64,000 nt of DNA from DASSQJ01 sp963772645 (GCA_963772645.1 CAVYYD010000006.1:261050-325049); one strand, 5' to 3'; shown: positions 17,576-27,765, counted from the stretch's first letter. Notes: generated by a model from the sequence alone, not told the origin. Numbers and translations are program-made.

Positions 17576-19084
17576 TCACGATTCGAGGACGAAGCAGACG
17601 ACGAGCACCCGTGGCCCGGTGCCGGGTCCACCCAGCTCGACGTGGGCCACCCGACCGCCGCGAGCCCGCACCTGCGCGAGCATCCGGGCGGTCCCGGCCC
17701 GGTCGTTCGCCGCCGACCACACGTCCCAGACCACGACGGCCGGCCCGGCGGGAACATCTGGCGTCGTCGCTCCCCGGTAGGCCGGGTTGAGCCGCGAGAC
17801 GTCCGCCGTGCCCGGGGTCAGCGACACGACGTCTGCCCCTGGCCGGTAGTAGCGCACGACATTGGCCACCCATGGCGCGCCGACGACCACGGGCAGGGCA
17901 GGCCGTCCCGCGGTCCACCGCGCCGCCTCGCGGACCCCGGGAACCCCCGAGGCGCCGGCCACCACCGGCGGCCGTGCGGTCGCGGTGGTGGCGCCCACCG
18001 CGACGAGGGCTCCGGCCAGCACGGCGGCGGCGAGGAGGCGCCCCAGGCGCATGGCGGCCCGGGCCACGGTCGTCGCTGCCGCAGCCGCGAGGACCGCGAT
18101 GGGGGCGGTCGCGGCGAGGAGGTAGGGGTAGCCCGTCACCGGCCAGAGGGCGTAGAAGACGGCGGGCAGGAGGGCCCCGAGGACGAGGGGGGCGGCGCCG
18201 GGGCGACGTGACCGCAGCACCACGACCGCCCCTGCGACGGCGAGGGCGAGGACCACCGGGCCGACCCGGGGAAGCACCTGCTCCAGGTACACGCCAGGCG
18301 CCGCTGCCGCCGGCCGCTCCAGCTGCCAGGCCAGGTAGGCGGACCCGATGCCGGCACTCCCCGTGGCGAGGAGGAACGCGGGGTAGGCCGCGACGACGGC
18401 CAGGTACCAGCCGGCAGCCCGCAGCACGGCGCGCCGGTCGGCCGACGGGTCCCGCGACAGCACCCCGAGCGCCACGGCGAGGGCCGCGAGCAGCGCCGTC
18501 TCCTTGAAGAGCGTCGCCACGCCGAGACAGGCCCCGGCGCCCTCGAGCAGGCGTTGCCGCCCGGTCCGTGCCGCGCGCACGGTGAGCAGGAGGGCCACCG
18601 ACACGGTGGTCGCCATCGGTACCTCGACGAGGGCGAGCCGGGTGACGTCGGCGTGGTAGGGCATCGAGGCGAGAACGCCGGCAGCGATGACCCCGGCCGT
18701 GGCGCCCGTCAGCTCCCGCCCGAGGAGCCCGGCGACGACGACCGCGAGCACCCCGAGGGCGACCGACACCAGACGCGGGCCGAGCTCCCCCGTGGTCGCC
18801 CCGGGTACGAGGTCGAGGAGGAGGCCGAACAGCGGCGGGTGGGCCCGGACCGAGGCCCACCCGGGGTCGCCGACGAGCGCGCGCCCCTGCCCGACGTAGA
18901 CCGCCTCGTCGCTGGAGAGCCCGACGGCTTCCAGTCCCGGGAGCCGTCGCCACAGTGCCCACCCCGCGACGAGGGCGAGCGCCGCGGGAAACAGCCACGG
19001 CGCTCCGGCCCACCGGCCGGGCCCGGTGGCCCCGGGCCCGGTCGAGCGGGCCGGGCCACCGTGGGCCTCAGGCTGAGCGGCCAC
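17576..19084 (-). CDS. GT39/ArnT-like membrane glycosyltransferase
   Basis: An intact 502-residue paralogue of the enzyme at 14725-16240. GLSSDEAVYVGQGRAL is the outer-loop DE motif, VRAHPPLFGLLLDLV follows it, and MPYHADVTRLALVEVPMATT and LFKETALLAALAV are the shared landmarks. About 11 membrane helices precede an outer domain with PWVANVVRYYRPGADVV. It lacks the extended cytoplasmic tail of some relatives. Having two different GT39 enzymes in one operon implies at least two linkages or residues in the product. GTG 19082-19084 lies inside the last codons of the fusion gene upstream (17-base overlap). A 59-base gap separates it from the GH99-like gene. Confidence 0.85.
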   Translation of the reverse strand: MAAQPEAHGGPARSTGPGATGPGRWAGAPWLFPAALALVAGWALWRRLPGLEAVGLSSDEAVYVGQGRALVGDPGWASVRAHPPLFGLLLDLVPGATTGELGPRLVSVALGVLAVVVAGLLGRELTGATAGVIAAGVLASMPYHADVTRLALVEVPMATTVSVALLLTVRAARTGRQRLLEGAGACLGVATLFKETALLAALAVALGVLSRDPSADRRAVLRAAGWYLAVVAAYPAFLLATGSAGIGSAYLAWQLERPAAAAPGVYLEQVLPRVGPVVLALAVAGAVVVLRSRRPGAAPLVLGALLPAVFYALWPVTGYPYLLAATAPIAVLAAAAATTVARAAMRLGRLLAAAVLAGALVAVGATTATARPPVVAGASGVPGVREAARWTAGRPALPVVVGAPWVANVVRYYRPGADVVSLTPGTADVSRLNPAYRGATTPDVPAGPAVVVWDVWSAANDRAGTARMLAQVRARGGRVAHVELGGPGTGPRVLVVCFVLES

Positions 19085-21572
19085 CGGCGAAGGCCGCGCT
19101 CCCCACCGCGGGACGCCGCAGCAGCAGGCGGCGGCGCCGCCGGGTCCTGAGCTCGCCGGCCGCGACCACCTCGTGGTCCCGCAGCCTCCGGCGGCTCGCC
19201 AGGGCCGCGCTGATCTCCGCCGGCCAGCCGAAGTCGTCGCGGACGAGCCGGCGAACCGTGATCCGATCCAATGCCTGGTCGAGCAGCTCGCGCTCGCGGC
19301 GACGGAGCTCCTCGTAGGGCAACCCGGCCACCCGCAGCGTCGGCGCCAGCGTCGAGAACGGCGGGAAACCGTACGCGTCGTCGGTGTTCTCGATGAGCTC
19401 GCGGAGGGCCCGCTCCCGGGGCACGTCGCGCATCCCGTTCGAGCCGCGCTCGATGATGAACAGGTCCGAGACGTCGACCTCCTTGATGACGTCGCACGGC
19501 ACCAGCCGGTCGACGTCGTACTTCGGTGGCGGCACGATCGCCTGGGTCATCGCGTTGAACGCCATGATCGGCAGGTTCATCTGGGCCAGCCGCATCCCGA
19601 GGAGACGACCCTCCTTGGAGTGCAGCCGACTCTGGATCCGCAGCCGTCGCCACTCCGCGGGTGAGAGGCCCTGGGAGTCGACGGCGAGCAGGGTGTGGTG
19701 GCTGATCGTCAGGGGCTTGGGGAAGCAGTGCGCCCGACCGGTCGGCTCGATGATCGTCATGTCGTCGGAGAGGAAGGTCGCGCCCTGCTCGCGGATCAGC
19801 CGCAGGACCGTCCCCGTCTTGCCCGTGTCGGTGCGGGCCGAGAGCATGACACCGGAGCCGCCGAGCTGGACGCACGCGGAGTGGAGGAGCACCCGGCCCT
19901 TGGAGACCGCCAGGAAGCGCAGCAGCGCCTCGACGATGTTGGTGTACAGCACGTGCGGTGAGTGCTCGAGCAGCGGCCCGGCCGTGATCCTGAGCGTCTC
20001 CCCCATCTCCAGGTGGAAGTTCGCACCGAGGCCCCCGAGGTGCTCTTCGTAGAGGCGCACGGTGTCGCCCTCGGCGGTGAGCTGGACGTGCCCGCGCATC
20101 CGGCCCACGCGGGCGACCCGGATCTCGATGTCGAACGGTCCGCGCGTCACGAAGGGGGTGAGGAACCACTCGAGCTCGGGGAGCCGGACCTCCGAGCCGA
20201 TGGTGGCGACGCCCGGAACGAGGTACCGATAGTGGAACCAGTGCGCGCGGGCGGGGCGGATGTCCGCCTCACCGGTACGCGCGGTCGCGGATGCCGGGCC
20301 GCGGCCCGGCAGGACGGCCCCGGCGGCGGGCTGCTCGCCCGGGACACGGGGGCGGAGGGGCAGCTCCGCGGACGGAGCGGGAGGGGTTCCGGCCCGACGG
20401 CCAGTGGTGATGGTCATGGTGCTTCTCCCGAAGATGAGGAGGTCGCTGACGGCGAAGCGCAGCGCGAAGAAGAGGATGAGTGACGCGATGTTCGCGACGA
20501 GGTAGTTGACGCCGAGACGCTCGATGAGCAGCGCCATGAACGGGACGCGGAGGACGAGCGCGGCCACGTTGACCGCGCCGAAGGCGCCGAGACGTCGTGC
20601 GGCCGAGTGCCGGGGCCCTCCGGGGTAGACGAGGAGCTCCAGGAGCCCCCAGTTCCACGTCGTCGACAGCAGCGTCGCGGCGAGGACGCCCCAGACGTAG
20701 TGAACCCCGGCCAGCCCGGCGACGAGCCACAGCACGAGGGTGTTGACCACCAGCCCGCTGGCACCGATGAGTCCGAACGCGAGCAACCGTCTCAGCCGGG
20801 AGGAGGTCGCCGCGTCGAACCACAGCCGGGCGAGGAGCGTCACGAGCCGACGGCACTCGGCGAGGCCGGCCTTGCTCTCGCCGGCGAACCGCTCGCCGAA
20901 GTGGAACGGGATCTCGGTGGTCCGCAGCGGCCCGCCCCGGACGGCGATCTCCAGGAGGATCTTGAACCCGTTGGGGCGCAGCTCCTCGAGGTCGATCGCG
21001 GACCGCCTCACCGCGAAGAAACCCGACATCGGGTCCGAGACGCCGGTGAGCCTGCGCGGGAAGAACGCCTTGGTCAGGCGGGTCGCCCAGGTCGACATCG
21101 CCGCGCGGCCCCTGCTGAAGCTCTCGGCGTCGCCTTCGCCGCAGTAGCGGCTCGCGACCACGAGCTGGCTGTCGGTCTCCTCACCGGCGCGGACCAACCG
21201 CGGGACCAGCTCCGGCGGGTGCTGGAGGTCGGCGTCCATGACGACGCACCAGTCGTTGCGGGCCCGACCGAGCCCGGCCGCGACGGCGCCACCGAGCCCG
21301 TCCCCGCGGTCCGCAGGCCCCCGATGGTGGACCCGGACCTCGACGGGGACCGCTGCCGCGGCCACACCGATGACGGCGACGGTGTCGTCGTCGCTGTCGT
21401 CGACGAAGAGCACCTCGCTGCCCGGCGGCAGTGCCGGGACGAGCCGTCTGAGCAGTTCGCGGACGTTCCCGCTCTCGTTGCGTGTCGGCACGATGACCGA
21501 CACGGCCGCGAGAGGCGGCGCGTTCTCCCTCCCGGCGGCACGGCGTGCGCGTCTGATGTCGATGATCGTCAT
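19068..21572 (-). CDS. GT2 glycosyltransferase - GtrA-like membrane domain - HPr-kinase-like P-loop fusion
   Basis: An intact protein of about 834 residues with three parts. Residues 25-235 are a GT2 domain of the polyprenyl-phosphate mannose synthase type: AVSVIVPTRNESGNV, VLFVDDSDDDT, CVVMDADLQHPPEL and VSDPMSGFFAVRR. Residues 260-390 hold four helices of a GtrA-like flippase or membrane module. Residues about 440-830 are soluble: HSACVQLGGSGVMLSARTDT continues to GKT, a Walker A loop, and LSDDMTIIEPTGRAHC resembles the DD motif of HPr kinase/PEP carboxykinase-like folds. The GT2-GtrA pair would make and move polyprenyl-phosphate sugar for the GT39 enzymes. The kinase-like domain may sense ATP or phosphorylate a glycan precursor; no function can be assigned. 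ATG 21570-21572 follows GGGAGG. Confidence 0.85.
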   Translation of the reverse strand: MTIIDIRRARRAAGRENAPPLAAVSVIVPTRNESGNVRELLRRLVPALPPGSEVLFVDDSDDDTVAVIGVAAAAVPVEVRVHHRGPADRGDGLGGAVAAGLGRARNDWCVVMDADLQHPPELVPRLVRAGEETDSQLVVASRYCGEGDAESFSRGRAAMSTWATRLTKAFFPRRLTGVSDPMSGFFAVRRSAIDLEELRPNGFKILLEIAVRGGPLRTTEIPFHFGERFAGESKAGLAECRRLVTLLARLWFDAATSSRLRRLLAFGLIGASGLVVNTLVLWLVAGLAGVHYVWGVLAATLLSTTWNWGLLELLVYPGGPRHSAARRLGAFGAVNVAALVLRVPFMALLIERLGVNYLVANIASLILFFALRFAVSDLLIFGRSTMTITTGRRAGTPPAPSAELPLRPRVPGEQPAAGAVLPGRGPASATARTGEADIRPARAHWFHYRYLVPGVATIGSEVRLPELEWFLTPFVTRGPFDIEIRVARVGRMRGHVQLTAEGDTVRLYEEHLGGLGANFHLEMGETLRITAGPLLEHSPHVLYTNIVEALLRFLAVSKGRVLLHSACVQLGGSGVMLSARTDTGKTGTVLRLIREQGATFLSDDMTIIEPTGRAHCFPKPLTISHHTLLAVDSQGLSPAEWRRLRIQSRLHSKEGRLLGMRLAQMNLPIMAFNAMTQAIVPPPKYDVDRLVPCDVIKEVDVSDLFIIERGSNGMRDVPRERALRELIENTDDAYGFPPFSTLAPTLRVAGLPYEELRRRERELLDQALDRITVRRLVRDDFGWPAEISAALASRRRLRDHEVVAAGELRTRRRRRLLLRRPAVGSAAFAGGRSA

Positions 21573-21957
21573 CCGCGGCTCCCTCCCTGCGACGGGAAGG
21601 AGTTGGGCACACGGCGTCGTGATGCCCACCCCCGGACCTCAGTAGCTATCGCTCCCTGCATAGCGATCCCTCTGGTCACCGTCCACCGCCGTCCCGGAGC
21701 CCCTACTGCACCTGGTCGTTCCGGTGAACGAGAGGTGAACTTACTCACAACGGCACCGAAATGAACAGGGTCCTTTCGAACTATTTTCTTCGGCGCGACT
21801 GGGGACTAGCGTCGTTCCGGAGGTCGGCAGGGGATCTCCCTCCGCTGCCGCACACCCCAACAACCAGCAACGGCCTCGGGGGCCCGCGTCGGATTCCGAA
21901 ACCCGTTGTGAGAGAGCAGATCACGGGCGAGGTCGGGCGTGTCGGGAAGGTGCCACC
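21573..21957. promoter_or_regulatory. Divergent control region between glycan operon and metallophosphoesterase
   Basis: A 385-base gene-free interval. For the plus-strand gene, TAGCGT at 21807-21812 is a possible -10 box. ATCGCT (21648-21653) and AGCGAT (21662-21667) form an inverted repeat with an 8-base spacer, about 75 bases before the glycan operon start. The stretch 21733-21800 is markedly richer in A and T than its surroundings, as expected of a promoter region. No RNA gene was recognised. Confidence 0.4.
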
Positions 21958-24900
21958 ATGGGGTCGAGCCAGGGGCGGCGTGCTAGCGGGTGGGACGGGC
22001 GTCGCTCCGTCGGCCCGGAGGTCGGCGGCGAAGCGCGCCGCGGGCCGGCTCGGCGCCTGGCTCTGGCTCTGGCCGGCGTCGTGGCCGTCGTCCTGGGGCT
22101 GGTCGGCACGGCTCCGCTGAGCGAGGCCGCGACGTCGACGTGCAGCACGACGATGGCCTCCGGGTGGAGCGCGACGGTGTGCCTCGACGTCTCCGGGACG
22201 GGCACCCTCACCGGGCCGGTCACCGTCGGGTCGACCGTCGACGTCAGCTCCACCGGCCCGCGCGTGGCCAAGCTCGAGTTCTCGCTGCGCGGCAACTACC
22301 TGCTCACCGACTACCAGGTGCCGTACTCGTTCACCCTCGACACCGCCGACTTCGTCGACGGCGCAGCCGCGTTGTCCGTCGTCGCGATCTTCCGCGACGG
22401 CAGCACGTCGTCCCCGACGTCCGTGAACCTCACCTTCGGCAACGGCGTGACGAAGACCCCCGGGCCCACCGGCTCGTTCACGCCACCGACCGCACCGGTC
22501 GCGACGAAGACCTCGCCGCTGCTGCTCGCAGCGGTCGGTGACGGGGCCGGCGGTGAGCAGGCCGCCACGGACGTCACCGCGATGATCGACTCCTGGAACC
22601 CGGGCCTGTTCACCTACCTCGGCGACGTCTACGACAACGGAACGATCACCGAGTTCCGCAACTGGTACGGGGACTCCTCCTCCTGGTACGGCCAGCTGCG
22701 GCCGATCACCGCCCCCGTCGTCGGCAACCACGAGTACAACAAGGACTTCACCGGCTCGTACGTCGCGGACGGCTACTTCCGCTACTGGAACGACATCCCG
22801 CACTACTACAGCTTCGACGCCGGCGGCTGGCACTTCGTCGCGCTGGACTCCACCTCCCAGTTCGGCGAGACCGACCCCGGGACCCCGCAGTACCAGTGGC
22901 TTTCGAACGACCTGACAACCCACGCCGGACAGTGCACCATCGCCCTGTGGCACCACCCGCTCAACAGCGTGGGCAGCGAGGCGCCGGCCCAACGGATGTC
23001 CGCGATCTGGTCGCTGCTCGCCCAGCACAAGGTCTCCCTGGTGCTCAACGGGCACGACCACCAGTACCAGCGGTGGGCGGCCCTGGACGGCAACCAACAG
23101 CCGAGCGCAGGCGGGGTCACCGAGATCGTCGCCGGGGCCGGCGGTCACTCCAGCCAGGGGATCCAGAGCAGCGACGCCCGGGTCGTCACGACCGCCCAGG
23201 CGTACGGCGCCCTGCGCATGCAGGTGTACCCCGATCGGGTGGACTACACCTACCGGACCCCCGACGGGTCGACCGGAAGAATCCTCGACACCGGGTTCGT
23301 CGGGTGCCAGAGCCTGCCGGCGGACACGACGAAACCGACGCCGCCGGCATCGGTCACGGCGACCCTGCGCGCGCAGAGCAGCTCGACGTACTCGGCCGAC
23401 CTCGCCTGGCCCGCCGGCGACGACGACCGAGGTGTCGCCCAGTACCGCATCCGCTCCAACGGCGCGGTCGTGGCCACCGTCCCCTCGTCCAGCCTCGATT
23501 ACGTGGTCAAGGGCCTGAAGGCCAGCACGACGTACTCGTTCACTGTCTCCTCCCTGGACGCGGCGGGCAACGAGTCGAGCCAGTCGCCGCCGGACACCCT
23601 GACGACGCCGGCGCCGCAACCCGTGACCCTGCAGCTCACCGCCTCGGCGGACAGCTACACCTCCGACCAGCAGCCGACCCGTAACTACGGCCGGAGCAGC
23701 TCCCTGCGCCTCGACTTCGACCCACTGACCCAGACCTACCTCCGTTTCGACGTCGCAGGCTCGTGGTCGAACGTCACGAAGGCGACGCTGCGGGTCTACG
23801 GCAACCAGAAGTCGACCACCGGGTTCACCGTGCGGACCGTGCCTCCGACGTGGGACGAGTACGCCATCACCGCGGCAAACGCCCCGACCGCCGGAGCGGT
23901 CGTCGGGTCGAGCGGCGGCTACTCCGGGGGGTGGGTCGACGTCGACGTGACCTCCGCCGTCGCAGGCAACGGCGCGTACTCCTTCGTCCTCTCCACCGGG
24001 CAGACGACCGCCTTCACGCTGGGCAGCCGCGAGTCCTCACAGGCTCCGCTGCTCGTCGTGGAGAGCGAGCCGCCGCCGGACACCACCCCGCCCTCGACGC
24101 CGACGGGCCTCACGGCGACCGCGCCCGCCGAGGACCACGTGGACCTGGCGTGGAACGCCTCGACCGACAACGACTCCGTCGACTCCTACACCGTGTACCG
24201 CGACGGGGTCGCGGTCGACTCGGTCCCGGGCGGCACGACGACCTACGTCGACACCAACGTCCAGGCGGCCACGACCTACACCTACGCCGTCGCCGCGGTC
24301 GACCCCACCGGCAACAGCTCGGGGATGTCGGCGACCGCGTCCGCGACCCCACCGGACGAGACGCCCCCCGAGCTCGTCGACGGCATCGACGTCGTCCTCA
24401 CCGGTCCAGGTACGGTCGGGGTCCGCTGGGGCGCGGCGAGCGACAACGTGGGCGTCACCGGCTACCGCCTGCAGCGCAACGGCACGACGATCGCCAGCCT
24501 GCCCTCCTCGGCGACCTCGTTCGACGACACGACCGTCGTGCCCGGCCAGTCGTACACGTACGCACTCACCGCGACCGACGCCGCGGGCAACCGCTCCACG
24601 CCGATCACCGGCTCCGTGACGGTTCCCGGCGGCGGCGGGTCCGACAGCCCGCCGACGACCCCGACGAACGTCACCGCGACGGCCACGGGTGAGACCGCGG
24701 TCAGCGTCGAGTGGACCCAGTCGACCGATGACACCGGCATCAGCGGCTACGAGATCTTCCGCGGCACCGAGTCGATCGGCCTGGTCGGGGCATCCGGCGA
24801 CGCCTGGCTGGACACCGGCCTGACGCCCGACACCTCGTACTCGTACTCGGTGCGGGCCATCGACCTCAGCGGGCAGTACTCGGCGCTGTCGAGCCCGCCG

Positions 24901-25674
24901 GCGACGGCGACGACCTGGGCGCCCGACACGACGGCACCGACGGTGCCCGGCGGGGTCACCGCGACCGGGGCGAGCACGACGTCGATCGCCGTGGCGTGGA
25001 TCGCCTCCACCGACGACCGGGGGGTCGCCGGCTACCGGGTCTACCGCGACGGCTCAGCGGTGGCCGACCTCGGCGCCTCGGCCACATCGTGGACCGACAC
25101 CGGCCTCGTCACGGGCTCGACGCACGGCTACCAGGTCGACGCCATGGACGAGGCCGGCAACCGCTCGGCGCAGTCCCCCACGGTGACGGCCCGCACCCAG
25201 GTGCCCGCTCCGACGACGACGACGTTCGCGGTGGACGCCGACGCCTACGTCAACGCGGGGTCGCCGAACTCCAGGTACGGCACCGCGACCTCGCTGCGGC
25301 TGGACGGCAGCCCGGAGGTCGACACGTGGCTCCACTTCAGCGTCAGCGGTCTCCAGCCGACCATCACCTCGGCCGTGCTCCGCATCTACGCCAACGGCAA
25401 GAACACCTCGGGCTTCGACGTCCACACCGCGGCGACCCCGTGGGACGAGTCGACCCTGACCTTCGCCACCGCACCCGCCTTCGGCGCCGTCAGCGCGTCA
25501 TCCGCCCCGACGACATCCGCCGGGTGGGTGGAGGTCCCGGTCACCGCCGCAGTGACCGGTGACGGCGGCGTCACCCTCGTCCTCACCCAGAGCGGCTCGA
25601 CCGCGGTCTCCTACAAGAGCCGTGAGGCCGGCGGCGCCACGGCCGCACAGCTCGTCATCACCTCCGGCTACTGA
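21958..25674 (+). CDS. Secreted multidomain metallophosphoesterase with FN3 and DNRLRE domains
   Basis: An intact 1238-residue exported protein. A twin-basic N-terminus and hydrophobic core (LALALAGVVAVVLGLVG) end near SEAA. A metallophosphoesterase domain follows: AVGDGAGG (~186), YLGDVYDNG (~216), VVGNHEYN (~255), LWHHPLNS (~330) and LNGHDHQYQ (~363), the purple-acid-phosphatase-like metal ligands. Then come an FN3 module (~456-550), a DNRLRE/CBM96-like domain (~558-705), four more FN3 modules (~708-1080) and a second DNRLRE domain (~1086-1235). The architecture suggests a phosphatase presented on glycan or cell wall. GGGAAGG precedes ATG 21958. It is divergent from the glycan operon and may act on the same surface polymer. 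Confidence 0.9.
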   Translation: MGSSQGRRASGWDGRRSVGPEVGGEARRGPARRLALALAGVVAVVLGLVGTAPLSEAATSTCSTTMASGWSATVCLDVSGTGTLTGPVTVGSTVDVSSTGPRVAKLEFSLRGNYLLTDYQVPYSFTLDTADFVDGAAALSVVAIFRDGSTSSPTSVNLTFGNGVTKTPGPTGSFTPPTAPVATKTSPLLLAAVGDGAGGEQAATDVTAMIDSWNPGLFTYLGDVYDNGTITEFRNWYGDSSSWYGQLRPITAPVVGNHEYNKDFTGSYVADGYFRYWNDIPHYYSFDAGGWHFVALDSTSQFGETDPGTPQYQWLSNDLTTHAGQCTIALWHHPLNSVGSEAPAQRMSAIWSLLAQHKVSLVLNGHDHQYQRWAALDGNQQPSAGGVTEIVAGAGGHSSQGIQSSDARVVTTAQAYGALRMQVYPDRVDYTYRTPDGSTGRILDTGFVGCQSLPADTTKPTPPASVTATLRAQSSSTYSADLAWPAGDDDRGVAQYRIRSNGAVVATVPSSSLDYVVKGLKASTTYSFTVSSLDAAGNESSQSPPDTLTTPAPQPVTLQLTASADSYTSDQQPTRNYGRSSSLRLDFDPLTQTYLRFDVAGSWSNVTKATLRVYGNQKSTTGFTVRTVPPTWDEYAITAANAPTAGAVVGSSGGYSGGWVDVDVTSAVAGNGAYSFVLSTGQTTAFTLGSRESSQAPLLVVESEPPPDTTPPSTPTGLTATAPAEDHVDLAWNASTDNDSVDSYTVYRDGVAVDSVPGGTTTYVDTNVQAATTYTYAVAAVDPTGNSSGMSATASATPPDETPPELVDGIDVVLTGPGTVGVRWGAASDNVGVTGYRLQRNGTTIASLPSSATSFDDTTVVPGQSYTYALTATDAAGNRSTPITGSVTVPGGGGSDSPPTTPTNVTATATGETAVSVEWTQSTDDTGISGYEIFRGTESIGLVGASGDAWLDTGLTPDTSYSYSVRAIDLSGQYSALSSPPATATTWAPDTTAPTVPGGVTATGASTTSIAVAWIASTDDRGVAGYRVYRDGSAVADLGASATSWTDTGLVTGSTHGYQVDAMDEAGNRSAQSPTVTARTQVPAPTTTTFAVDADAYVNAGSPNSRYGTATSLRLDGSPEVDTWLHFSVSGLQPTITSAVLRIYANGKNTSGFDVHTAATPWDESTLTFATAPAFGAVSASSAPTTSAGWVEVPVTAAVTGDGGVTLVLTQSGSTAVSYKSREAGGATAAQLVITSGY

Positions 25675-25816
25675 CGGGTCGGCCCGCAGCGGGCAGGAAC
25701 CGTCGCGCGGAGCGGCACCTCGTCCGACGGGACCCTGCCCCTCGGGCGAGGTGTCTCCGCGCGCACCCGGGTGAACACCCGCCACGGCTCCCAGCCGGAT
25801 CGGTTTGGATGGGGGG

Positions 25817-27702
25817 ATGAGAGCCCGCGTCGCCTGGTCCGTGGCCGCCGTTCTCGTCCTCGCCCTCGGGGTGGGGGGCGGGGTGTGGTGGTGGCACCAA
25901 CGCCAGGCCGCGCGGGATGCCGCCGCCCGGGCGGCCGCGACCGCCTACGCGAGCGCGTGGAGCGGGAAGGACCTGTCCGCCGTCCCGTTCACCGCCGACG
26001 GCGCCGCCGCCGACTTCGCCGCCGCCGTCAAGGGGCTCGGCGACGCCCCGGTCTCCGCCTCGGTGCGGGACGTGAGCCGCACCGACACGGCGGCCACCGG
26101 GCACCTCGCCGTCCGGTGGACCCTGCCCGGGGACGTCGAGTGGGCCTACACCGTGCCGTTCCGCCTCGTCGACTCCGGCGCGCAGTGGCGCGTCACCGGC
26201 CCGTCCGAGGGCACACCGTGGGCACCGGGGCTCGCCGCCGGCCAGACGATGTCGGTGCAGCGCACCACCGGCGCCCGGGGGGACCTGCTCGACCGGAGCG
26301 GGGCGCCCCTGATGCCGCAGGGCACCGTCCAGGTGATCGCACTCGACCCGGTCAAGGCCACCCCCGCGTCGGCGGCCGAGCTCGAGCAGGTCACCGGGGT
26401 CGGGGGTCTGGCCAAGGCCCTCGAGCAGCGGACCACCGCGGCGTCGCAGGCACCGATCCCGGTCATCACCTACCGCCAGGACGACTACGCGGCCCGCAAG
26501 TCCCGGTTGGACGGCATCGCCGGGGTCATCACCACCGAGGCCACCCAGCCCCTGGCCCGGACCCGCAACTTCGGCCAGCCCTTGCTCGGCAGCTACGGCG
26601 AGGTGACCAAGGAGGTCGTCGACGCCAGCGGCGGCCGGTACGCCGCTGGCGACCGGGCGGGCCTCAGCGGGCTGCAGCGCCAGTACGACGCGACGCTCGC
26701 CGGCACGACGGGGATCTCGGTGGTCTCCAGTGCGGGCCAGACCCTGTTCGAGCACCCCCCGGCCGACGGCAGGGACGTCGAGACGACGCTGGCGCCGAGG
26801 GTGCAGGAGGCGGCCGAGAAGGCCCTCGCCGGCGCCACGACGACCAGCCCGGCGGCGCTCGTCGCGATCGACGTCCCGAGCGGGCAGGTGCTCGCCGTCG
26901 CGAACTCGCCGACCACCGGCTTCGACCGGGCCGTCACCGGCCGCTATCCCGCCGGGTCGACGTTCAAGGTGGCGACGAGCTACGCCTACCTCACCGGGGG
27001 CATCACGACACCGTCGACGGTCGTCCCGTGCCCCGCGACGGTGACGATCGACGGCCGCGACTTCCGCAACTACGCCGGCGAGTCGATCACGGGCAAGCCG
27101 ACCTTCGCCGACGACTTCACGCACTCGTGCAACACCGCCTTCGTCAGCCTGACCCCCCGGCTGGGCGCCGGGGACCTCCAGGCCGCGGCGCGGGCGCTCG
27201 GGGTCGGCGCCGACTGGGCTCACACCGTCGGCGTCGAGGGCGCGTTCCAGGGCAGCATCCCGACGAACACCGGAGGCACCGACACCGCCGCGGCCGCGAT
27301 CGGCCAGGGCCGCGACGAGGTCTCGCCGCTCTCGCTCGCGGTGATGGCCGGCAGCATCGGCCGCGGCACCTACATCCCCCCGGTGCTGGTCAAGACCGCC
27401 GACACCCCCCACCCGCAGCCGGCCGCGCTCGACGGCCGGGTGGTCGGCCAGATCCGCTCGATGATGGCCTCGGTCGTGGCCTCGGGCACCGCGACGGTGA
27501 TGCGGGGCACCCCGGGCGGGCCGGTGCGCGGCAAGACCGGGACGGCCGAGCACGGAACGGACCCAGCGCAGACCCCTATGTCTGGTTCATCGGCTACCAG
27601 GGCGACGTCGCCTTCGCCGTGCTCGTCGAGGGAGGGACGAGCGGCGGCACCGACGCCGCGCCGATCGCCAAGGCCTTCCTCACCACCCTGGCCAGGTCCT
27701 GA
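25817..27702 (+). CDS. Class B penicillin-binding protein with NTF2-like domain (one frame break)
   Basis: A peptidoglycan D,D-transpeptidase of about 628 residues. A single N-terminal helix (VAWSVAAVLVLALGVGGGVW) anchors it; residues ~40-130 are the NTF2-like MecA_N-type domain; a dimerisation domain follows (RGDLLDRSGAPLM). The transpeptidase has YPAGSTFK (SxxK, ~376), HSCNTAF (SxN, ~436) and RGKTGTAEHG (KTG, ~573). The frame changes near 27560, where one missing G in GGGAACGG restores SADPYVWFIGYQGDVAFAV and the stop at 27702. ATG 25817 is preferred over TTG 25805: TTGGAT at 25805-25810 sits where a leaderless -10 box belongs. A strong terminator follows. Confidence 0.9.
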
Positions 27703-27710
27703 CCCACGCG

Positions 27711-27746
27711 GACGGCCCCCTCCCGGTGGACCGGGAGGAGGCCGTC
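27711..27746. terminator. Bidirectional terminator between PBP and cold-shock gene
   Basis: A 16-base stem, GACGGCC..CCTCCCGG against CCGGGAGG.GGCCGTC with one mismatch, and a TGGA loop. It lies between two convergent genes, 8 bases after one stop and 20 bases before the other. Confidence 0.85.
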
Positions 27747-27765
27747 GATGAGTCGGGTGGTTGCC

